DNA of 64,000 nucleotides from positions 62,001 to 126,000 of the forward strand of contig NZ_JNXE01000017.1 in NCBI RefSeq assembly GCF_000716605.1, in the 5' to 3' direction. Position 1 is the stretch's first letter. Every line of letters begins with the position of its first letter. Source of the stretch: Streptomyces sp. NRRL F-525 (GTDB lineage Bacteria; Actinomycetota; Actinomycetes; Streptomycetales; Streptomycetaceae). The notes beneath the pieces were generated by a model. That model saw only the letters and a list, made by a program, of their open reading frames with translations, searched no databases and had not been told where the DNA came from. The position numbers were made by a program, and so were the translations under genes. This document shows, in pieces, positions 57,495-64,000 of the stretch.

Positions 57495-57556
57495 GCGGCC
57501 GTCCAAGGAGGCGCGCTGCCGAGGGAGCGCGCCGCTTCCTCAGCGCCGACGGCCGC
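57495..57556. terminator. Nested hairpin between convergent genes
   Basis: GCGGCCGTC (57,495-57,503) pairs with GACGGCCGC (57,548-57,556), and inside it GCGCGCT (57,511-57,517) pairs with AGCGCGC (57,526-57,532). The structure spans the convergent gap between the SDR and the small membrane protein and reaches the latter's 3' end. Confidence 0.5.
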
Positions 57557-57722
57557 TGCGCCGGGGGGACCAGCCGGACCCCACACCGGCCGAGTGCGCG
57601 GCGAGGAAGGCGAGCCCGAGCAGCATGAGGCTCGTCGAGCTGAAGACGATCTGCGTCGATGTCTCGGTGACACGGATGATGAAGGCGATGAAGAAGAGCG
57701 CGGCCGCCACGAATGCAAGCAT
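57540..57722 (-). CDS. Small two-helix membrane protein
   Basis: The 60-aa protein has two hydrophobic segments (about 2-18 and 29-45) and a basic tail GWSPRRSGRRR. AGGGG lies upstream of the ATG. Short membrane proteins of this pattern are common in Streptomyces and have no known function. It stands alone between two catabolic operons and may be unrelated to them. The 127 bp between its start and the next gene's end hold no clear element. Confidence 0.7.
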   Translation of the reverse strand: MLAFVAAALFFIAFIIRVTETSTQIVFSSTSLMLLGLAFLAAHSAGVGSGWSPRRSGRRR

Positions 57723-57849
57723 CTGTTAACCCCTACGGATAGACGGCGAGCCACCAGTGATCCCGGTGGCTGCGCCGTTGTCTCCCGAGTGCCCAGGAAG
57801 ATGCCGAACAGTCATGCGCATCCCGGGGCGTCCGCAGGCCAACTGCCTT

Positions 57850-58611
57850 TCAGGCAAGGGATTCCGAGCGCTGGACGGTCCCCGTGAGACCGGTGGCGTC
57901 CTGGCCCGCGAGGAGGACCGCGGCCCGCGCCATCGCCTCCGGCGGCTCCACCATCTCCGGCGGGATCTCCCGGCCCCCGCCACCCGCCTGCCAGCCCTCC
58001 GTGAGCACCACCCGTGACGGAGCAAGGCAGTTGACCGCGATGTTGTCCTTCCGCAGATCGGCGGCGAGCCCCAAGTAGAGGCGCTCGACCGCCGCTTTGG
58101 ACACCCAGTAGGCGTTCGCGCCCCGGTCCGTCATGCCCACCCCGCCGGTCGTCACGGCCACCAACGAGCCACCGCCACGCGCCCGTACGTGCGGAATCAC
58201 CGCCCGGGTCACCAGGAACACCCCGGTCAGATTGACGTCCAGCGACAACTGCCAGCGCTTGAGCGGCGTCGCCTCGACCGGGCCGAGCCACAGCACCCCG
58301 GCATTGGCGATGAGAATGTCGATTCCGCCGAACTCCGCGACCGTGGCGGCGACCGCCGCCTCCACCGACGCCTCGTCGCTCACGTCACAGGGCACCGGCA
58401 GGGCGCGTCCGCCCGCCGCGGTGATCCGGTCCGCGACCGAGTAAATGGTCCCGGGCAGCCGACCCTCCTGCTCGGACCGCGCGGCCACGGCCACCGAGGC
58501 GCCCGCCTCCGCGAGCGCCACCGCGACCGTACGGCCGATGCCCCGGCTGGCGCCCGCGACGAACGCGACCTTGCCCTTCAACTGTCCGCCCACACCGGTC
58601 ACTTGACTCAT
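57850..58611 (-). CDS. Short-chain dehydrogenase/reductase
   Basis: The 253-aa SDR has AGASRGIGRTVAVALAEAG, NAGV and catalytic YWVSK (NAYWVSKAAV). The C-terminus (PPEMVEPPEAMARAAVLLAGQD) resembles SDRs with an unusual open end. It follows the SDR at 58,617 by 5 bp in a leftward pair. Confidence 0.85.
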   Translation of the reverse strand: MSQVTGVGGQLKGKVAFVAGASRGIGRTVAVALAEAGASVAVAARSEQEGRLPGTIYSVADRITAAGGRALPVPCDVSDEASVEAAVAATVAEFGGIDILIANAGVLWLGPVEATPLKRWQLSLDVNLTGVFLVTRAVIPHVRARGGGSLVAVTTGGVGMTDRGANAYWVSKAAVERLYLGLAADLRKDNIAVNCLAPSRVVLTEGWQAGGGGREIPPEMVEPPEAMARAAVLLAGQDATGLTGTVQRSESLA

Positions 58612-58616
58612 GCCGG

Positions 58617-59378
58617 TTACTTCGGCGGGAAGCGGAGGGCGCCGTCGAGACGCACGACCTCGCCGTTGAGATAGTCGTTCTCGACGATGTGCTGCACGAG
58701 ACCCGCGTACTCGACCGGCAGCCCCATGCGCTTCGGATACGGGATCTGCGGCCCCCAGTAGGCCTCCAACTGGTCGCCCGCCTTGCCGTAGGCAGGCGTG
58801 TTGAAGGTGCCCGGCGCGATCGTGACGACCCGGATGCCGAGTGGGGAGAGGTCGCGGGCGGCGACCAGGGTCATGCTGACGACCCCGCCTTTGGCTGCCG
58901 CGTAAGGGAGTTGGCCGATCTGGCCCTCGTACGCGGCGATCGAGGCCGTATTGACGATGACACCCCGGCCGCCGTCCAGCGGCTCCTGACGGGCGATCGC
59001 GGCGGCGGCCAGGCGCAGCACATTGAAGACGCCGGTCAGATACACGTCGATCGTCGTGCGGAAGCCCGCGAGGTCGAGGGGCGAGCCGTCCTTGCCGACG
59101 AGCCGGCCACCGCTCGCCGGGCCACCGTGCGCGTCGACCGAGATCCGGAGCGGTCCCGCAGACTCGGCCTCGGCCAGGGCCGCTTGGACGTCGTCCTCGG
59201 AGGTGGCGTCGGTACGCACATAGCGCACCCCCAGCTCCTGCTCGAGGGCCTTGCCCTTCTCGTCGGCCAGATCGGCGACGACGACCTTCACTCCCGCCGC
59301 GTGCAGTCGACGGACGGTGGCCTCGCCCAGGCCGCCCGCACCGCCGACGACCACCGCGGAGCTCCCACTGATCTGCAT
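58617..59378 (-). CDS. HSD10-like short-chain dehydrogenase (3-hydroxyacyl-CoA type)
   Basis: The 253-aa SDR has GGAGGLGEATVRRLHAAG, NTASIAAYEGQIGQ and catalytic YAAAK, and is close in pattern to type-10 17-beta-HSD enzymes that oxidise 3-hydroxy-2-methylacyl-CoA. Segment GGPASGGRLVGKDG matches this subgroup. It should catalyse the third beta-oxidation step. The divergent operator at 59,417-59,433 lies 39-55 bp before its start. Confidence 0.88.
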   Translation of the reverse strand: MQISGSSAVVVGGAGGLGEATVRRLHAAGVKVVVADLADEKGKALEQELGVRYVRTDATSEDDVQAALAEAESAGPLRISVDAHGGPASGGRLVGKDGSPLDLAGFRTTIDVYLTGVFNVLRLAAAAIARQEPLDGGRGVIVNTASIAAYEGQIGQLPYAAAKGGVVSMTLVAARDLSPLGIRVVTIAPGTFNTPAYGKAGDQLEAYWGPQIPYPKRMGLPVEYAGLVQHIVENDYLNGEVVRLDGALRFPPK

Positions 59379-59416
59379 CAAGGATTTCCTCTCTTGCGAA
59401 CAGCGCTCTAGTGAGA

Positions 59417-59433
59417 CGAGAATAGCATTCTCA
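59417..59433. promoter_or_regulatory. Regulon operator in the SDR/acyl-CoA synthetase divergent promoter
   Basis: CGAGAATAGCATTCTCA is a 7-3-7 inverted repeat with one change from the perfect arms. It serves the leftward HSD10-like SDR and the rightward synthetase, abutting the latter's first possible ATG. Confidence 0.8.
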
Positions 59434-60860
59434 TGAATATAACCATGATTCTCGAGATGGTGGCCGCGGGCGGCGACCGACCGGTGGTCACGGCGAACGG
59501 CCGCTCCCTGACCGCCTCGGACCTGCTCGCCCGCGCCCGCGCCGCCGCGCACCGCTTCCGGGGCCATCCGGCCGTGCTGTATCTGAGCCCCAGTCACCTC
59601 GCCTACCCGGTGGCCCTGTTCGGCGCTGCCCTGGCGGGCATCCCGTTCATCCCCCTCAACTACCGGCTCGGCGAACACCAGTTGGCCCGCCTCCTGGCCC
59701 GCCACCCCGGTGCCCTCGTGCTGCACCCAGCGGACCTTGACGACCTGCTGAGCGCCGAAGAGGACGCCGGCGCGGAGGAGTTGCCCCAGGACCAGGACTC
59801 CGTTGCCGTGGTCCTCTACACGAGCGGCACCACCGCCGAGCCCAAGGCGGCACTCCTGCGTCACCGGCACCTGCTGGCCTACGTCCTCAACACCCAGGAG
59901 TTCGCCTCCGCGGAGGAGGGCGACGCGGCACTCGTGGCCGTACCGCCGTACCACGTGGCCGGGTTGATGAACCTGCTCACGAACCTCTACTCCGGCCGCC
60001 GCCTGGTCTACCTGTCCGCCTTCGACGCGGGGGAGTGGCTGGAGACCGCGCGCCGCGAACAGGTCACCCACGCCCTCGTCGTTCCCACCATGCTGGCCCG
60101 CATCGTCGCGGAGGTCCCGTCCGACGACGCCGGCACACCCACCCTCCGGAGCCTCGCCTACGGCGGCGCCAGGACCCCGCGACCCGTGGTGGAAAGGGCG
60201 TTGCAGATCTTTCCGGGAACGGGCTTCGTCAACGCGTACGGCCTCACGGAGACGGCCTCCTCGGTCGCGGTCCTCGGACCCGACGACCACCGCGACGCAC
60301 TGGCGGCGGACGACCCGGCCGTACGGGACCGACTCGGCTCCGTGGGGCGGGCGTTGCCCGGCGTCGAGATCGAGATCCGCGACGACGACGGGAAGTTGGC
60401 TCCTGCCGGGGAGACCGGGCTCGTGTTCGTGCGCGGCGAGCAGATCTCCGGCGAGTACGGCGGACGCAGCGCCCTCGACGCCGACGGCTGGTTCCCCACC
60501 CGGGACCGGGGCCGACTGGACGCCGACGGCTATCTGTTCATCGAGGGACGCGCCGACGACACCATCATTCGCGGCGGCGAGAACATCGCTCCCGCCGAGA
60601 TAGAGGACGTTCTCGTCGCCCACCCCGGCATCGTCGAGGCGGCGGTGATCGGCGTGCCCGACCCCGAGTGGGGGCAGCGGATCGTGGCCGTCGTGGTCGG
60701 CGAGGGCGATCCGGCGGAGGTCCGCCAGTGGGTCAAGGACCGGCTGCGCTCCTCCAAGACCCCCGACGCGATCGTGTTCCGCGCCGAACTCCCCAAGACC
60801 GAGACCGGAAAGCTGCTGCGCCGCACCCTGCTGGCCGAGTTGGAGACCACCCATGCCTGA
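59433..60860 (+). CDS. Acyl-CoA synthetase (ANL superfamily)
   Basis: The 475-aa enzyme has LYTSGTTAEPKAALLRH, NAYGLTETAS, DGWFPTRDRG and GRADDTIIRGGENI, with the C-terminal Lys in TETGKLLRR. It activates another acid of the pathway. The start is uncertain: the ATG at 59,433 touches the operator and no good ribosome site is visible, so a downstream ATG (59,445 or 59,457) or leaderless translation is possible. It overlaps the thiolase by 8 bp. Confidence 0.88.
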   Translation: MNITMILEMVAAGGDRPVVTANGRSLTASDLLARARAAAHRFRGHPAVLYLSPSHLAYPVALFGAALAGIPFIPLNYRLGEHQLARLLARHPGALVLHPADLDDLLSAEEDAGAEELPQDQDSVAVVLYTSGTTAEPKAALLRHRHLLAYVLNTQEFASAEEGDAALVAVPPYHVAGLMNLLTNLYSGRRLVYLSAFDAGEWLETARREQVTHALVVPTMLARIVAEVPSDDAGTPTLRSLAYGGARTPRPVVERALQIFPGTGFVNAYGLTETASSVAVLGPDDHRDALAADDPAVRDRLGSVGRALPGVEIEIRDDDGKLAPAGETGLVFVRGEQISGEYGGRSALDADGWFPTRDRGRLDADGYLFIEGRADDTIIRGGENIAPAEIEDVLVAHPGIVEAAVIGVPDPEWGQRIVAVVVGEGDPAEVRQWVKDRLRSSKTPDAIVFRAELPKTETGKLLRRTLLAELETTHA

Positions 60861-62001
60861 AGCAGTCCTCGTGTCCGCCCTGCGCACCCCCGTCGGCACC
60901 GCCGTCAAGGGCACCCTGCGCGACACCACCGCGTTCGACCTGGCCCACCACATCGTCGCCGCCGCGGCCGCCACGGACGGCCTCGACCCGGACGCCATCG
61001 ACGACGTGATCCTCGGCGAGGGTCTGTACGGCGGCGGGGTCGTGGCCCGGCACGCGGCACTGACCGTCGGCCTCACCTCCGTACCCGGCCTCGCCCACAA
61101 CCGCCACTGCGCCGCCGGTCTCGCCGCCGTGCAGAGCGCGGCGGGGAGCATCCGCGCGGGCATGGACGAACTCGTCATCGCCGGCGGCGTCAACTCGGCT
61201 TCCACCTCCCCGAAACAGCGTTTCCGTGTCGACGGGGAGTGGGTCGAACCCTGGAGCCCGCCCACACACCCCGACCGGCCCGACGCCCCCAACCTGGACA
61301 TGTCGATCACGGTCGGCTGGAACACCGCCGTACGGGCGGGGTTGACCCGCGCCGACATGGACGCATGGGCGCTGCGCTCCCACCAGAACGCCATTCGCGC
61401 CATCGACGAGGGCCGTTTCGACGCGGAGTTGGTGCCCATCGACACACCGCACGGACTGTTCTCGGTAGACGAACACCCCCGCCGCACCACGAGCCTGGAG
61501 AAGCTGGCCTCGCTCAAGCCGCTCCACCCGGAGATAGACGGCTTCTCCATCACGGCCGGGAACGCGGGCGGCGCCAACGACGGTGCCGCCGCCCTGGTGG
61601 TGGCCAGCGACCGGCTGGGCCTGCCCGCCCTCGCCGTCGTCCGCTCGTGGGCCTCGGTCGGCGCAGACCCCGCCGAGACGGGCCTCACCCCGGTGAAGGT
61701 GATCCCCAAAGCCCTTGCCCGCGCCGGACTTTCGACCTCCGACGTCGACCTCTTCGAGATCAACGAGGCCTTCGCCGCCGTGCCCGTCGCCGCGGTGAAA
61801 CTGCTCGGCCTCGACCCCGACCGCGTCAACGTCAACGGCAGCGGCTGCTCCCTCGGCCACCCCGTCGCCGCGACCGGCGCCCGGATGCTCGTCACGCTCG
61901 TGCACGAACTGCGCCGACGCGGCGGCGGCATCGGCGTCGCCGCGATGTGCGCGGGCGGCGGCATGGGCTCGGCCACGGTCATCGAAGTACCCGCTCAGTA
62001 G
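60853..62001 (+). CDS. Acetyl-CoA acetyltransferase/thiolase
   Basis: The 382-aa thiolase has the nucleophilic Cys86 in NRHCAAGLAAVQ, INEAFAAVPVAAVKLL, SGCSLGHPVAATGAR with the His, and the second Cys in AMCAGGGMG. All catalytic residues are intact, unlike the aldolase-like fusion at 38,666. It should complete beta-oxidation by thiolysis, releasing acetyl- or propionyl-CoA. Confidence 0.93.
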   Translation: MPEAVLVSALRTPVGTAVKGTLRDTTAFDLAHHIVAAAAATDGLDPDAIDDVILGEGLYGGGVVARHAALTVGLTSVPGLAHNRHCAAGLAAVQSAAGSIRAGMDELVIAGGVNSASTSPKQRFRVDGEWVEPWSPPTHPDRPDAPNLDMSITVGWNTAVRAGLTRADMDAWALRSHQNAIRAIDEGRFDAELVPIDTPHGLFSVDEHPRRTTSLEKLASLKPLHPEIDGFSITAGNAGGANDGAAALVVASDRLGLPALAVVRSWASVGADPAETGLTPVKVIPKALARAGLSTSDVDLFEINEAFAAVPVAAVKLLGLDPDRVNVNGSGCSLGHPVAATGARMLVTLVHELRRRGGGIGVAAMCAGGGMGSATVIEVPAQ

Positions 62002-62056
62002 TCCGTCAGCAGCCGGTTCCGGTGGTGGAGAGTGTCGACGACGTGAAGGGAACATC

Positions 62057-62818
62057 GTGGAGGGTTTGAAGGAGAAGGTCGTTCTCGTCGCCGGCGCGGC
62101 CACCGGGCTGGGCGCCGCCTCCGCCCTACGGCTCGCGGACGAGGGCGCCCGGGTCGTCGTCGGCGACCTCGACCTCGACGGGGCCCGGCGGACCGCCACG
62201 GCCATCGGTGACGCCGGTGGCCAGGCGGTTGCAGTCGGCTTCGACATGGCCGACGAGGCCTCGATCGCCGAACTCGTGCGGGCCGCCGTGCGGACGTACG
62301 GCGGTCTCGACGCCGTGCACATCAACGCGGGCGACATGAGCGCGGTCTCCCAGGACACCGACGTCGTCGACATGGACCTCGCGGTGTGGGACCGGACGTT
62401 CGCCGTCAATCTGCGGGGCCACATGCTCGTCACCCGGTACGCCGTTCCCGAGCTCCTGGCCCGGGGCGGCGGGGCGATCGTCTACACCTCGTCCATCGCG
62501 GCCTTCACCGGCGAGGCCGCGCGCCCCGCGTACTCGGCGACCAAGGCGGGCATCAACGCCCTCGCCCGCCATGTCGCCTCCCGCTGGGGTCGAGAGGGCA
62601 TCCGCGCCAACGCGGTCGCACCGGGCCTGATCCTGACGCAGGCCATCCAGGAGGGCGCGGCCCCCGACCTGCTGGAGGCGCTGCTCGCCCGCACCCGCAG
62701 CACCCGGCACGGACGGGCCGACGACATCGCCGGCATGGTGGCCCACCTCATGTCCGCCGACGGAGCCTGGATCAACGGCCAGGTCATCAACGTCGACGGC
62801 GGCACCGTCATGCGCTGA
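62057..62818 (+). CDS. Short-chain dehydrogenase/reductase
   Basis: The 253-aa SDR has AGAATGLGAASALRLADEG, the NAG-like INAGDMS, and catalytic YSATK (RPAYSATKAG). GTG start with GAAGGGA upstream, 55 bp after the thiolase in the same operon. It faces the thioesterase gene convergently; the 86-bp gap shows no convincing hairpin. Confidence 0.87.
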   Translation: MEGLKEKVVLVAGAATGLGAASALRLADEGARVVVGDLDLDGARRTATAIGDAGGQAVAVGFDMADEASIAELVRAAVRTYGGLDAVHINAGDMSAVSQDTDVVDMDLAVWDRTFAVNLRGHMLVTRYAVPELLARGGGAIVYTSSIAAFTGEAARPAYSATKAGINALARHVASRWGREGIRANAVAPGLILTQAIQEGAAPDLLEALLARTRSTRHGRADDIAGMVAHLMSADGAWINGQVINVDGGTVMR

Positions 62819-62904
62819 ACGGGCCCGGAGGGCGGGACGTCAGACGTCAAGTGCCGTGAGCAGGTGGGCCGTTGTGCGCCGAGCGTCCTCGCGGATACGG
62901 CCCG

Positions 62905-63708
62905 TCACGCGATCGTACGGAAGCGCAACAGCGCCTCCTGCGCGAACGACGCGACCAGGGACCCCTGCGCGGTGAGCACATCGCCCCGGCCGTAGCAGCG
63001 GCCGTGGGCGAGAAGCGGGCTCCGGTGGCGCAGGAGGAGCCAGTCGTCCGTGGTGAAAGGGCGGTGGAACCACACCGTGTGCGCGGTGACGGCGGAGGAG
63101 AACGCCGTTCCCGAATCGTGCTGGGTGACTCCTTCGAGCGGCCGAAGCGCGGTACCGATCAGGCTGAGGTCGCTCGCGTACGCCGTCAACGCCGAGGCCA
63201 GCTCCGACGCGACGGTCGGTGTCCGCATCCACAGGTCGTACTCGGGCGGCTCCGACTTCGGCGAGTCCACGTCGACGGTGGCCCGGGTGTCCCAGGGAAG
63301 CAGGGAGAGATCCACGTCGTGCTCGGCTCCCGGCACCGGGGGCATCGGGAACGCTATCTGCTGGTCGGGACCGTCCTCGTGGGAGTGCAGGGACACCGCG
63401 GCTACGGCCGCGACGCCCTGAGTCTGCTTCGCCACTACCGTCAACGTGGCGAAGGAGCCGCCCTCATGATGGCGCGTCACCTCGTACCGCACCGGCTCTT
63501 GCGGCCGTCCCGCCCGTGCGAACTGCACATGAAGGCTCTTGACCGCCTTGTCAGGGCAGGCCAGTTGGGCGGCTCGGACACTCTGGGCGAGCAACTGACC
63601 GCCGAAGATGCGGTGGTAGCCGAGGTGTTGGTTGGCGCCCTCGAACACGTCATGGGGCCGGGCGTCGAGGTCCAGGCAGGAGAGCAGGTCGCTCCACAGA
63701 TCGGTCAC
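62905..63708 (-). CDS. Acyl-CoA thioesterase II (TesB-like, double hotdog)
   Basis: The 267-aa protein has two hotdog repeats with the TesB patterns HRIFGGQLLAQSVRAAQ, SLHVQFARAGRP and WFHRPFTTDDWLLLRHRSP. It would release free acid from CoA, relieving CoA trapping during catabolism. ATG with GAGGAGTGA upstream, 19 bp after the truncated acyl-CoA dehydrogenase gene. Confidence 0.9.
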   Translation of the reverse strand: MTDLWSDLLSCLDLDARPHDVFEGANQHLGYHRIFGGQLLAQSVRAAQLACPDKAVKSLHVQFARAGRPQEPVRYEVTRHHEGGSFATLTVVAKQTQGVAAVAAVSLHSHEDGPDQQIAFPMPPVPGAEHDVDLSLLPWDTRATVDVDSPKSEPPEYDLWMRTPTVASELASALTAYASDLSLIGTALRPLEGVTQHDSGTAFSSAVTAHTVWFHRPFTTDDWLLLRHRSPLLAHGRCYGRGDVLTAQGSLVASFAQEALLRFRTIA

Positions 63709-63727
63709 TGATTCACTCCTCGGTCGA

Positions 63728-64000
63728 TCACAGGTGGACGAGCCGTGGCGCGGACCCTCCGGCCCGCAGCAGTGCCCCCGCCTCGCGCGTCAACTCCCGT
63801 GCGCTGCCCAGGAGTCCGTCCAGCACCATGGCCCGCCGGACGTGCCGGTGCAGATCGTGCTCGGCGGTGAAGCCGATTCCGCCGAGGATCTGCTGGCAGT
63901 GCCGGGCGGCTGTCAGCGCGGCCTTCCCGGCCGCTGCCTTGGCCAGCAGCGCGCCCAACTCGTCGTTGGCGGCCACCAGGGTCGCCTCGGCGCCGTCCAG
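63728..64000 (-). CDS. Acyl-CoA dehydrogenase, C-terminal part (runs off the window)
   Basis: About 90 C-terminal residues of a leftward acyl-CoA dehydrogenase are visible, with CQQILGGIGFTAEHDLHRHVRRA typical of the C-terminal helical domain and the end of the FAD-binding region. The N-terminus lies beyond 64,000. It is upstream of the TesB-like gene and likely co-transcribed with it. Confidence 0.85.
   Translation of the reverse strand: MDGAEATLVAANDELGALLAKAAAGKAALTAARHCQQILGGIGFTAEHDLHRHVRRAMVLDGLLGSARELTREAGALLRAGGSAPRLVHL

Noticed and set aside
59438..59454. Second operator inside the acyl-CoA synthetase start region (ATTCTCG)
   Set aside because: The left arm does not match, and it lies within the coding start; likely chance.
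58617..61982. Long leftward frame extending upstream of the HSD10-like SDR through the synthetase and thiolase
   Set aside because: Only the last 253 residues match an SDR, starting at 59,378. The upstream part is antisense to clear coding genes.

Overview
High-GC actinomycete DNA, most likely Streptomyces. The signs are strong GC bias at third codon positions, frequent GTG starts, 4-bp stop/start overlaps (ATGA, GTGA), DtxR/DmdR-type iron boxes, and abundant TetR/SDR/acyl-CoA genes. No rRNA, tRNA, CRISPR array, insertion sequence or phage gene was seen. The window has two unrelated halves.

Region 1 (about 1-15,050) is a catecholate siderophore locus. Iron boxes lie at 40-53 and 12,770-12,788. 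From the second box a leftward operon reads: Fes-type esterase, siderophore-binding lipoprotein, dhbA, dhbC, dhbE, isochorismatase, stand-alone aryl carrier protein, and a C-A-T-TE synthetase. The synthetase carries an EntF-like serine code, so the predicted product is enterobactin-like tris(2,3-dihydroxybenzoyl-serine). A broken phosphopantetheinyl transferase lies at the operon's tail. Two FecCD permeases are transcribed rightward from the same box, and a second Fes-type esterase sits at the left edge. The import ATPase, an exporter and an MbtH protein are not in the window.

Region 2 (about 15,100-64,000) is a large catabolic island with the tools for taking apart a cyclic or branched, probably terpenoid- or steroid-like, acid. 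It has three acyl-CoA synthetases, two CaiB-type CoA transferases, acyl-CoA dehydrogenases (including a heteromeric pair and an ACAD10/11-like enzyme beside an APH-type kinase), hydratases, seven SDRs, two P450/ferredoxin pairs, a Rieske oxygenase with a separate KshB-like reductase, a DUF35-thiolase fusion resembling Ltp aldolases, a thiolase, a thioesterase, amidohydrolases and a two-gene B12 acyl-CoA mutase with an epimerase-like protein.

The unifying observation is a 17-bp palindrome, consensus TGAGAAT-N3-ATTCTCR. Good copies lie before the operons at 17,657, 30,613 (-), 31,981 (-), 47,990/47,925 (-), 49,564 and 59,433/59,378 (-), and weaker copies before 32,218 and 42,804. The only perfect copy lies between a TetR gene (16,846-17,508, -) and the acyl-CoA dehydrogenase at 17,657. 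I infer one regulon covering most of the island, probably controlled by that TetR and released by a CoA-thioester intermediate. The substrate cannot be named from sequence alone.
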